A DNA stretch of 64,000 nucleotides. It comes from Oxyruncus cristatus. Taxonomy: Eukaryota; Chordata; Aves; Passeriformes; Cotingidae. Below, piece after piece: positions 24,301-36,060 of this stretch. Where the stretch lies: positions 1 to 64,000 of the forward strand of contig VXAY01002918.1 of the NCBI GenBank assembly GCA_013399855.1, read 5' to 3'. The translations under genes and the position numbers were made by a program. Position 1 is the stretch's first letter. Every line of letters starts with the position of its first letter. Under the pieces are notes generated by a model that saw nothing but the letters and a program-made list of their open reading frames with translations, made no database searches and was not told where the DNA came from.

Positions 24301-27300
24301 TCAGACGTACTACAGAAAAACTTTTCCTTTGATTTCTTTTTAGATTTAAAGCACATACTTTCAAATCATTACTGAGTAACTAAAAAAGAAGTAGTTTTGA
24401 CACATCTTTAAGCAGTATGCATCCCCAGCACTGCTTGTTCGTGACAGTGTCTGCTAGGAAACACTCGAAGTGCATTTTCTTGTCAAGTTTCTAAAAAAGC
24501 ACTACAGAAAAATGAAAAGTGTTTCTAAATCAAAGAAAGTAAAAACAGTGTCTCTTAACTAAAAATCCCTCAGTATTGTCAAAGAATATTAGGATAGATT
24601 AGAACTCTGGGAAGAAAAAGTACATTGGTACAAACTTTTTTACCTCTAATTCATCACTGCTATTGAAACAAAACCATGTTATTTTTCCTTCATTTTGACT
24701 AATGTGGAGATTTTGGTTCTACCTGTATCTCCCCAGATTTTGTTCTGTTTTAACTTTTGAATTGATTTCAACACTTTTCATTTTTCAATGGATACCAACC
24801 TGAATGTTTTATACCATTAAGATTTTATATTTGGTGCTTTGATTGCAATTGATACGTCTAAATGCATTCATGGAGACTTGCTAAGCTTTTCCTACTACAG
24901 ATGTTTGTGCTACTCTTATCTGTCATTTATTACACATATCTAAGCATTGTACACTTTTTCCTGATTAATCATTGTGGGTTTTTACATAGATATATATAGT
25001 TTTAAAGATGCATATGCTATTTTAGCATAAGGATCCCTCATATAGCTTTTGAAAATACTAGATATAGTGTTTGATAAATTTTTCTGACTAAAGCATCTAT
25101 CTCTAAAATAATGATGTACTGGTGTACATATGTATCTATATATACACATATATATACAGATACATATATGCAGAGAGAGCAAAAATCCAGATAGTTACTT
25201 AATTTGACAGCAGAAAGTTTAATCTATGAAAGTCATATCATGTGTCTTTTCTGTATCCAACACTGAAATCTTTGCAAGAAATAGAATTCTTAAAAAGAAT
25301 GACTACTGCTACAGACCTAGTGTGACACTGGTATAGTGATTACATGGATCATAAATATGTGCTTCAGAAAAAGATGATTTCAAAATACAGTGATGTCATC
25401 TGTCTTCCTGACAGTCCTTCTGTGTGTCTCTCATGGTTAAGGACTCCCTGCTGTGAAACTGTTTGGCTCTTATGTTTTTCATTTGCTTTTGTGGCTGCAC
25501 CACATGAAATCATTTCCAAGCAACAAACTAAAATATTTTTGAAAGCAGAAAACAGTCACAAGTTTCATGTACTTACTACAAGTCTTCTATGTAAAAGAAA
25601 ACACATTACAATAACAAATAAATGCAGAGTCCAGAAGGAACTTCCAAGAATCAAGGTCAAGTTCAAGCTTCTAGGCCCTATATAAGCATAGACTTGAAAA
25701 ACATTAAATCAGTTCTCACTCTCCTCATCTTTTAAAAGTAAGTACTACTAAGCAACATCATAGGAATGCTGCAAGTTTTGTTTACTTGATACTCTCAAGA
25801 GTGCTACTATTCTTAGAAGTAGCAAAATGTTATTATTTCTTGTAAGATTAAGTTTTTGATTATTTTCTTTAAGAAGGTACCTCACTTCAATAGACTAGTT
25901 GGCTCCATATGGGAAAAGCCCGTCCAAGAGGCAGTGAAGACAATGGCATAAATCAAGGGTAATGTTAAGGATCTTCACAAAGGATTCCAAGATTGTTGAA
26001 AGTGTGATCTTTTGCCGTGGGATATTTTCTGCAATGTGTTTCCACTCACCACTCAGATTGCGTGCTGCACCCAGACACATGCAGTTCTGTTAATGTGCAT
26101 TTCCTGAGAAGCCTGACTCCTAGAGCAGAGTTTTATTTAGCTTAGAGACAGTTGCACCAGCAAATGCTCTGCTTCACATCAGCCCAGTATATGGTGCTAG
26201 AAAACTGCTTAGGAATACATCAACATAACTGTACAAGAACAACTGTTTCTAAGTTACTCACAGTTGAAACCTCATATCATCTAAATTTCATTCCCTTACA
26301 CCATTGTTCCTAATTGTTTTTAACTGACAGATCACCTAACCTTTCTAAAATACACACACAAGTACACACCTCTATTGTTAGGCATCAGGCAAGAGACCTG
26401 AGAACTGCTTTGTAACACACATGCAAATAAAATGTTACTACTGTATAAAATTGTGGTTTATTTCAAAATTAGAAACAACTAAGTGAAGAATAAAACAACA
26501 ACAACAACCAAAGAAACAAAAAACGGTGACAGATCCTCAGGCACGCCAGAGGATACCCACAGCAATCATTGTTTAATCGCAACTTTCCTTCAGGGCACTT
26601 GCTGTTTCTCTGGTTGCAATATTTCTTCTCCTGCCTTAATATTAAACTTTGATTTATGGAAATGGGATAAATAACACTGCAGATGTACTTATGAACTTCC
26701 AGTGAGAGACAGAAGATACAGTTAGTGTCCAGAATTAGGTGGGAGCGGGAAAAGGGGTTTAAGCCTATTGGAAGGAGGAAGGGCAGGGGGGACATTTATA
26801 AACATTTATAAATGTGTGCTTTAGTGGGGTCCATACTGGTGTCTTCATGCAGTCATTGCGATGCCCAGCTGACAGCACTATTCCTCCTTAACTTCAGCAC
26901 ATGTGGGCTTATGCTTCCACCAAGAGGAAGAATTAGTGTCCTCAGGGGAAGTCCTGAGGCTGCAGCGTATAAATCATATTGATTTCTATAAAACACCAGG
27001 TTCAGTTCTTTGGATCCTCAGGGGCCTTGAAGGTAAGTCAGGTTTAGTACATCTACTATGGTAGCAGAGAGAGCACAAGTTTGAAATCTCTATGGGAAAA
27101 GGGAATCCTTTGCAATTTTTTATGCCAAATGGGCACAAGACTCCCTGCTTGTATTCATAAAAGCTGCTGCTATAATTTTGCTCCTTTTTTGCTCAGGAAG
27201 GAAAGAAGTCACAAGTGCTGTCACTTTGGGTACAGAATACTCCTTCCTTTGTTTGAAAAGGGTTACAATTGCCTGGTTTTGTTTGTTCTCCTACATTTCT

Positions 27301-29934
27301 TGCTATGGGGAACTGTGAAGAAGAATACTTTTTGAATCGAACCGGAAACAGCAGTTTTAGTCCTGGAAAAAAGCAATAACATTATTCACTTTTTTTTTTT
27401 TTTTTTGAAGAGGAAGCAGCATGGAGCAGAGCAGTCATTTATTACATGAGTAAATGTGAACTGCAAGTAGGAGAGGGGAACATGTTGTGCAAAATGTCTG
27501 CTTTTCTTTTCTCTCCCATTATGCCCGAGCAAAATTATAGAGAACTCCAATTCTGTGTATGCAGAAGAGAAAATGCTTCCAAATTGATTCTAACATATAC
27601 ATATACTGTAGGAGTTCTAGGACTGCTTTGTTTTGTTTAATCTTTTCTGAAGCCCAGAAGGCAACGTCCAAAGCTGCATATTCAAAATAAACAGAAAAAA
27701 AAATCAAAAGAACAGTGAAAGAGAACCAATAATCACTCAAGGGGGACTTCTGGAATCTGATACAGGTCTAAACACAGCTGCAAGAGAAATGACTGACTCC
27801 ACCAAAACTGAACATTCTCTGTACTTGAGTCACATGTTCTTAACTTCTAAGTTTCTCAAAAAAAATGCTACGATAGGCTATACCATTAGAATTCACAATT
27901 TCTCTGTGCCTGGAACTTATACGGATAACTTACTAAGTATTCTGCAAGTCTACATATTAATTTTCATTGATTAGATTAGTTCTTTAAAATGCTACTTTGT
28001 TCATCACTAGCTTCTTCATCATAGCTTTTGTCTGGTCAATGTTTTGAGAGATATTTTCTTCAAAGTGAGAGGGAATTCAAAATACTGAGTAATTTATAGA
28101 ATGGCGTTAAAATTCCAGTAGAAAACCTGAAAATATACTATTGCAAGGTATTTACATGGTAATGCACTAAAACCTGAAAACTGGAGCAAGTTATTCTCTG
28201 AATGGGACATCCCCATGGAAATTGGAGTCAGGGGGTGAGCAGTGGTAGCCACTGTGACCATCCCTGCTGTGGGAAGCTACTGCACACTGCTCTGCAGTGC
28301 CTGGGAATGTATGAATCTGTCATTCGAAGAGAAGTGCTGTGTGTGCTCCAACCTCTAGTCTCTTCCAAAGAAATTAAATCTCTGCAATAGTTAACATTCC
28401 ATTACTTTAGTAAAAGTATAAAAAAGTGAGAATTGAATTCTTCTTCCTTATGTGATGACTTACGTGATATGTAAGTCAGGAATATAGACAAGTCAAAACA
28501 TTAGGGATGGCTTTTCTACCAGTCTAGCCGTAAGCTTGAGGTCAAACTATGGCTCAATTAACTTTTGCTTTACATGAGAGAAACAGAGGAACAGTAAGAC
28601 CAGCAACATTTAACTGGATAAGAGCATGCCAGCTGAAATTTCAATAGAGAACATTTCTAATTTGCAGCTGTACACATTGGAATTTTTGACATTCACATTT
28701 TCTCTTTCCGGAGCAAATTCAGGTTTAAGTAAGTATATTCTGCCATCTTGGCATTTTTCTTTACTTCTAATTGACTCTCCTATATTCTTTATTTTACTTA
28801 CTAAATTATACAAGCTGCTGCAAACTGTTGAACTGCAGCTATTTGTGGTTGAATAATTGTTGTAATTTAAAGCCAGTAAGCAACATCCACTACAGTTACA
28901 GCTGAGCTTTGATTTCCATCTGTCATGTGTAGCCAGTAAATTAATCTTAAGTGACGGGAGTTAGATTAAATGAAGTAGGATCTGTGTGGGTAAAGGTCAA
29001 ACACCATGTCCTTTTTTTCTTCTCTTTGAGTCTGAGATTTGAGTTTCTAGTGCTGGCACGATAACTACCCTGACATTTCCTGCTGACAGGAATTCTTTGG
29101 GATTTTAAACTGGTGGCATTTTTTTAATCATTCATTTCTACTGCTAAAACCCATAGACAACACACGTAGAGAAAGGCATATGTGTATCTAGCAGAAATAC
29201 TTTTAAAACAGAGGACAATGAAAATTAAAAGTGTCCCTTATTTGTTGCAACCTGGATCTCACTTGATGAAGCCATATTTTAATAATGTGGTAATTTTCAC
29301 AACATTATTTTTCCTTTGGTTACCAACTGATCCCAAGTTGTAAACAGAAGCAGAGGCCTAGCATGCTGATGGATGTGAGTGCCTTCAAAATATGGCATGG
29401 TGTCACCCTCGCTGTGTGCCTGAAGCATTGTTGAATGTGTTCTTCCCTTACAGAGAAGCCAAAGAAACAAGAACCTTGAGAAACTTTATTCTAACTCATT
29501 TCCCATCAGAAATCAGCTAAATGACCCTTCTGGACCTGTAAATAGTGGCCTATTCTTTTTTTTTAAGTGCCACTGTGAGCCAGCAAGATTTCCCATGTGG
29601 CCCATGTATGCATTGTCCTTGACACTAACACCCCTCTTCAGACTGAAAGCATATATCATTTTGACATACAGAGAGGTTTCCTGGTTCCCTTAATCCTCCT
29701 AATGGATCACTCCAAGACTATTATAATGGCCTTACTTTCAATATTGTCCCATGGACGTAGCAGACTGCATATTATGATTGGAATCAACAGTTCACTAATA
29801 ATAAGAATATTCAGCTAATCCCTGTATCTTATGGCTAAGTAAATTATTTGTGACTGTGTAGAAAGTAACTACTATTTTAATTAAATCAACAAAAATACAG
29901 TTAGCATTATTAATGTCTTAATAGAATAATGTCT
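21351..29934. other. Intergenic, no gene recognised
   Basis: Long AT-rich stretch. It holds a 17-base direct repeat (21,464-21,480 and 21,495-21,511), a TA/CA-rich low-complexity patch near 25,125-25,170 and a run of 17 T at 27,390-27,406. The open frames are short and unrecognisable. No RNA gene signature was seen. Confidence 0.55.
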
Positions 29935-30440
29935 TCATCAATGTCACAGGAGGATCAATTGTACTCTGAGCAGGCTTCCAGATGACACTGAGCTGAGGGA
30001 GCAGCTGGTACACCTGAGGGTGTAATGGATGGCTGGATGCCATCCAGACAGACCTGGATAAATTTGAGAAGTGGCAATCTCATGAGGTTTAAAAAGGACA
30101 AGTGCAAGGTCCTGCACCAGAGTCAGGGCAATCCCCAGTATCGTTAGAGGCTGGGGGATGAACAGATTGAGAGCAGCCCTGTGGAGAGGGACTTTACAAT
30201 ACTGGTGGATGAGAAGCTGGACATGAGCTAGCAACATGTGTCTGCAACCCAGAAAACCAACTCCACCCTGGGCTGCATCACAAGCAGCATGACCAGCAGG
30301 TCAAGGTCGGGGATCCTTCCTCTCTCCTTAGTGCTACTAAGAGTCCACCTGGAGTAGATTTAAGTAAGATGGAAGGAAGATATTTTTTACCATAAGGGTA
30401 CTGAGACACTGGGACAGGCTGTCCAGAGTTTGATCAAATC
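29935..30440 (+). mobile_element. CR1 LINE fragment
   Basis: Starts within the reverse-transcriptase catalytic region (GTCTTCATCAATG, then CCAGATGACACTGAG with a lost base) and continues through the C-terminal part of ORF2. Recognisable stretches include a CAAGTGCAAGGTCCTGCACC segment and the CTGGGCTGCATCACAAGCAG segment. It fades out near a CACTGGGACAGGCTGTCCAGAG stretch at about 30,440. It is heavily mutated with internal deletions. Confidence 0.82.
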
Positions 30441-33400
30441 ACAATGCTAAACTCATTAACTGTGCAACAACTGTAATAAATGCATGATGTTAAAAAAAAA
30501 AATTACAAAAGATCAAAATTTCAACAAATTACAGTAGATGAGGGATAAGTGGTTTTTAGTTAATTTTAAGATTCAAGCACAGAGAAGAAATAAAAATGGT
30601 AAGTATAAGAAAAACCTTAATTTCTTATTCATGGGTCAAATAACTTAGCAACACAAAAAAAATTTTCATGGAAGCTGAATAACAGTGTAATGCAGACATG
30701 AAGTTGGAAGACATCTTGCAAGCACCAGATAAATTACCATAATGTGTCTTGGGATTGGACAATCTCCAATGACCTCTTCCATAATCCAATTTCCACTTGC
30801 TAATGCCATCTTAGAACAATGGGGAGAAAAAATATATTGTTAAATTCAGCAAGGACATTCAGAATTGTATTAATGAACTCAATTATTTCACTTAAAAGTT
30901 TTGGAAGAAGCAAATTGCCATTGTATATTTATTTGTTATGCTTGTTATTGTTTCAGACGGTAAATGACAGTATTTCTGACAACTCCCAAGCTAGAAATCT
31001 CTTTTGCTGGAAAAAAATTTAAATACTGTGAGTCAGTGAGCCAAAAGTGAAGTAAAAAACCCCTCCTTTGTTATTTTGTCTTTTCCTTCATTCTATACTC
31101 TTCTCATTTGTCTCATGTGCCGTTTACACTTACAGTGTAATGACTGACTACCTGTACGTTCAATAGAAAGTCAGAAATTCCATTTTCAGAACTTGAACTA
31201 AATTAGAACTCATAACATGGCTAGGGAAGGGAGATGTTAAATCACTTTTAAAAATAGAGTTTTGATAAGTTTTAGACAATTTTTAAATATGCTTGATTTT
31301 CCAGTACCTCTTACTGGAATTCACAACATTTGATATAATCCCTAGATGACTCTCAATTTCCCTCTGTTCCTGTCCTTGTACAGTTCCACCTTCCCCTCTT
31401 CTTTTTTTCTTCCAGTGGTTTTAAAAGTCAAATTTCATTTGCCATCTTTTGTATGAAAGATTGGAGATAGGAGTGATTTAGTATTCATTAAATTCAATTA
31501 AGTTCATTACAATAGAGATGACCCTTGAGGTTCCCATCATCATACTTAAAAGTAAAATGCAAAGGTATTATTATAAATATTAATTAAACTGACATATGAA
31601 TAAAAGTGTTGTAAGAATAACAACAAATATGGTACAAGAATATTAATATAAATTTTTATATAATCACAGACCGGGCAATGTCAAAAATTAATTTTGTTAA
31701 TCAATTTGTTTTCACTGGATTTTTGTGTATGTGTTCCTCTTTTTAGTTATTACTACATTTGATGGTTTGTCCTTTGAGAAACTTTGTTTAAAGCTAACAG
31801 TAATAGGGATCTAGGAACATAGTTAATATATATATTTAATGTAATTATTTATTATTGCCTTTGGGGAATTCAAACCCAGTTATAGCGCACTCCTGTGCTA
31901 ACCAGTTTTCTTTTACAAAGATAAAGAAATAAACAAAATCTCTGTTCCAAACAGTTCATAGATTATGGCACCAATGATATTACTAATGTCAAATTAAGAT
32001 GATTTGTGCCAGATTTTTTTGTCTGTAACTGCTATATGTTAGCTTATAAAATGCTATTGAAGTAGTGATAGGGACAGCAAATAAAAAAAACCACCAAACA
32101 AATTTCAATTATGAAATCTATGAACAGTGGCAACAGTGCCCCAAACACACCAATAACTTACTCAGATAAAGCTGCAATAACTTGCGCTGAATGTCAAAAT
32201 GGTCAAAAAAATCTACTGGTGAGCCAAAGACATAAGGACAATGTGTTTTAATTTCATAGAATTATGTTGCTTATTTGAATAAAATAAGAAGAAAAAGAGT
32301 GCTTCACCTCAAAGCAGATGAGAAAATACTCTCCCTTTTGAAATCATAACCCCATCTAGTGGAACTCCCTTTCAGCAGCTGATAGGATTTGATCTAATTC
32401 TTTACTCTGAGTATTTTGTGTTAGTAAAGACCATGAAATAACACTGGGAGCTTCCCAGGTTTTGTCTATACCAGATCTCTTTCTTTGTTACTGTTATGAT
32501 TACTCCATTAGTTAAAAAAGGGTTGAAGCATATGGGGAACTATTTACTGGATGAGCTCTGAAAAAACTTAGCATCACACTGTGGAAAAAATGTTTTATGA
32601 GATGTAACTGATTATAGGTAGAAAAGTACAATGTGGAAGCAGTGTTGTCAATGATCCCTAGGTTACTTCACTTGCATAAATTGCCTTCAAAGTTGTCTGC
32701 GCTTACAGAAATTAATAAATTACAAGGGACCCCAAAAGCATAAAAGAAAGTAAATGTACTTCAGTGAATGTTCGGGACTAGGCTATAATGACTTGGAGCA
32801 AACCAGCAAGGATTTCTCGCAGTGTGCACAGCTAAATTGCAGTACTGCAGCACAGTCCACTGGTTTTGTTCTTTGCCTTTAATAACATAAAGGAATGAAA
32901 GAGGAAAAATGTCTCATTTGTTCTAAACTCTTCTCACTGGGTGCTGTGACGTATGGAGAAAGGAGAGAGTGGAGTGTTTTTCTGGTCCCTAATACTTATA
33001 GGTCACATTATTGCAACAGATAGATCAGACTGAATGCAGAAACCATGGCAAGTGTCTGCCCTGCAGAATAAGCTGGACCATGTCTTGTACACGGTGTTGC
33101 TTCTTTGATGGGAGCCTTCAAGTTGTTCACTGACAGCTCACTTAGTAAGGTGATCTCCATCGTCACCCTGCCAAGACAGAGCACTCTTGCAAGCTGCAGG
33201 GATTGCTTTTACAAACTGTTGGCCCAACCAGCATCATCATCCTCTCTGTTCAAATGATTCTGCAACCTTTGATATTTCTTTGATCGGTCATAATGGTTAT
33301 CAGCACTGAGATACAAATTCTCATCAATTTTCTAGAGAATATACACCCAGTGAAATAAATGGGGCAGTTATACTTCTGTCAGACCAGCCATTTTAGACTT

Positions 33401-33825
33401 GGCAAGTTGGTCAGTGGTGCAATCGTATTTTCTGTTTCAAAAGCTTTGAGTCTGTGAGTCCATAAAGACTTGAGCCTCAAAACAGAAGAGCAGATATGTA
33501 GAGCTACACTAAACTTATGCCTATCCTGGTTCTGAAACATTAGTGTGTGCTTACACAAGTAGTGGAAAATATGAGCAACAGCAAAGGGATATTCCAACTA
33601 ACTCATCTACCTTTGTCCTGCTACCAGACTGGGAAATTTTGTATGGTTTGGTAGCCCTTAATAGAGTTTTATTCCACAAAATTACATAATTTTCTTTTAA
33701 ACCACTTATACCTTTTTAAACAAAATATCCTGTGGAAATGAGTTTCATGATTATTGACAACTGGACTGGAAAAACACTTGCTTCTGTCTGTTTTAAACTT
33801 GCTATTTGATAATCCCATTTAATGC
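30441..33825. other. Intergenic, nothing recognised
   Basis: Very AT-rich sequence with no long open frame or identifiable repeat. A CTCF-like core lies at 32,351-32,362 on the minus strand. Confidence 0.55.
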
Positions 33826-35413
33826 CCTCCAGAAGGGAAAGGGAGACTTGGTTACTCTGGAAAAAGAAATGGGTGAGGTTCTCAATGACTTCTATGCCTC
33901 AGACTTCAACAGCAAGTGCTCTAGCCATGCCTCCGCAAGTCAGAGAAAGCGATTCCAGGGACTGGGAGAATGAGGATCCTAAGCCCACTGTATGAGAGGA
34001 TCAAGGCCAAGACCTTCCAAAGAACCTGAATGTGCACACGTCCATAGGACCTGGTGAGATTCATCCCAGGGTCCTGAGGGAGATGGCGGATGAAATTGCT
34101 AAGACAGTATCCACCATTCTTTAAAAATTGTGGCAGTGAAGTGAAGTCCATGATAACAGGAAAAAGGGGAATATAACAAACACTTTTTTAAGGAGAAAGC
34201 AGAAGATCTGGGGAACTACAGACCGGTGAGTCTCACCTCACCTCTTGCCTGTGCCAGGCAAGACTATGGAGCAGATTCTCCTGGAAACTATGCTAAGGCA
34301 GATGGAAAACAAACAGGCGACTGGTCACAGCCAACATAGCTTTACTAAGGGAAAATAATGTCTGACAAATTCAGAGACCTTCCACAACAGGCTGTAGCAT
34401 TGGTAGATGGGGCAGAGCAACTGACATTGTCTACTTGAACTTACACAAAGCATTTGACACTGTCCTGCATGTCATCCTTAACTCTGAATTGGAGAGACAT
34501 GGATTTGATGGATGGACCACCCAGAGCATAAAGAACTGGATGAATGGCACCATGCAAATAGTTGTGGTGGATGGTTCACATGGAGACCAGTGATGAGTGG
34601 TGTCCCTTAGGATAGGTGTTGGGGCTGCTACTATTCAACATCTTTGTCAGTGACATGGAGAGTAGCACCAAGTGCACTGGGAGGTAAACAGTTCTGACTC
34701 TCATGATGAACCTGGGGCACTGCTTATGACAAGCAGCTGGCCTTGCAGTACTTCAGAGGGAGGAAACCAAGCTCACCGTTGTACCTGCTTGATGACGAAG
34801 GACCGAAGGGCCCAGCAAGGTTTAACACGACGGTCGTTTTGGAAGAGATTCGCCTTCTGTATCAGAAACAGTGTGGCCAGCAGGACCAGGGAAGTGATTG
34901 TCTCCCTGAACTAGGCACTGGTAGGGCTGCACCTTAAATCCTCTTTTAATTTTTGGGTCCCTCAATTCAGGAAGGACACTGAGGTGCTGGAGTGTGTCCA
35001 GAGAAGGGCAATGGAGCTGGGAAAGGGTCTGGAGCTCAAGTCTTAAGAGGAGCAGCTGAGAAAGCTGGAGAAAAGGACACTCAGGCGAGACCTTATTGCT
35101 CTCTGAAACTACCTGAAGGGAAGCTGTAGAGAGATAGAGATCGTCCTCTTTTCCCAGGCAAATAGTGACAGGACAGGAAGAACTTGCCTCAGGCTACGCC
35201 AGGGGAGGTTTAAATTGACTATTAGGAACAATTTATTCACAGAAAGGGTGATTAGACATTGGAATGAGTTCGCTGAGGAGTTGGTGGAGTCACCATCCCT
35301 GCAGGTATTCAAGGAAAGACTGGACGCGGCAACTTAGTGCCACGGTGCAGCTGACATGGCGGTGCTTGAACGCATCTTGGGCTCGATGACCTCGGCGGCC
35401 TCTCCCAACCAGA
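33826..35413 (+). mobile_element. CR1 LINE copy reaching the MFSD14B promoter gap
   Basis: About 1.6 kb of CR1 on the + strand. The reverse-transcriptase part is visible at about 34,200-34,650: GACATTGTCTACTTGAACTT and AAAGCATTTGACACTGTCCT correspond to the conserved DxxYLDxxKAFD region, followed by a GVP-like turn. The C-terminal region is deleted in part near 34,680-34,830. The 3' portion (34,840-35,413) includes the usual CAGGGGAGGTTTAAATTGAC-type segment and ends with a CTCGATGACCTCGGCGGCCT variant of the CR1 3' end. The element is dead (many stops). The terminal repeats, if present, would be inside the adjacent gap. Confidence 0.87.
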
Positions 35414-35415
35414 CG

Positions 35416-35885
35416 NNNNNNNNNNNNNNNNNNNNNNNNNNNNNNNNNNNNNNNNNNNNNNNNNNNNNNNNNNNNNNNNNNNNNNNNNNNNNNNNNNNNN
35501 NNNNNNNNNNNNNNNNNNNNNNNNNNNNNNNNNNNNNNNNNNNNNNNNNNNNNNNNNNNNNNNNNNNNNNNNNNNNNNNNNNNNNNNNNNNNNNNNNNNN
35601 NNNNNNNNNNNNNNNNNNNNNNNNNNNNNNNNNNNNNNNNNNNNNNNNNNNNNNNNNNNNNNNNNNNNNNNNNNNNNNNNNNNNNNNNNNNNNNNNNNNN
35701 NNNNNNNNNNNNNNNNNNNNNNNNNNNNNNNNNNNNNNNNNNNNNNNNNNNNNNNNNNNNNNNNNNNNNNNNNNNNNNNNNNNNNNNNNNNNNNNNNNNN
35801 NNNNNNNNNNNNNNNNNNNNNNNNNNNNNNNNNNNNNNNNNNNNNNNNNNNNNNNNNNNNNNNNNNNNNNNNNNNNNNNNNNNNN
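35416..35885. other. Assembly gap of 470 N
   Basis: All bases are N. The sequence to the right is very GC-rich and the MFSD14B exon 1 is not found elsewhere, so the gap most likely covers the promoter core and first coding exon. GC-rich avian promoters are often lost from short-read assemblies. Confidence 0.98.
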
Positions 35886-36060
35886 CCCGGCCCGCCCGTG
35901 AGGGGCCGGTTGCCCCCCCTGGTTATCCCCAACTGACCCCCCAGCTCTCCCCCGGAGCGCCCTCCCGGGTGGCTCTATGGAAGCCGGGGTGCGGCCCTGC
36001 CCTGCTCGTCCCTGCGCCCCCGGTGCGTTCGTTACGAGTTTGTCCGCGAGCAGCCGCACC
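35886..36060 (+). promoter_or_regulatory. CpG island, right half, presumed MFSD14B promoter / exon 1 region
   Basis: Dense GC and CpG (for example CCCGGCCCGCCCG, CCCGGAGCGCCC, CGCCCCCGGTGCGTTCG) in a window that is otherwise AT-rich. It lies upstream of and in the same direction as the MFSD14B exons, as expected for a housekeeping-type promoter and 5' exon. A possible splice donor GTGAGG starts at 35,898. If exon 1 ends at 35,897, the frame (phase 0, ending Pro-Gly-Pro-Pro) agrees with exon 2. The transcription start itself is not visible. Confidence 0.6.
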
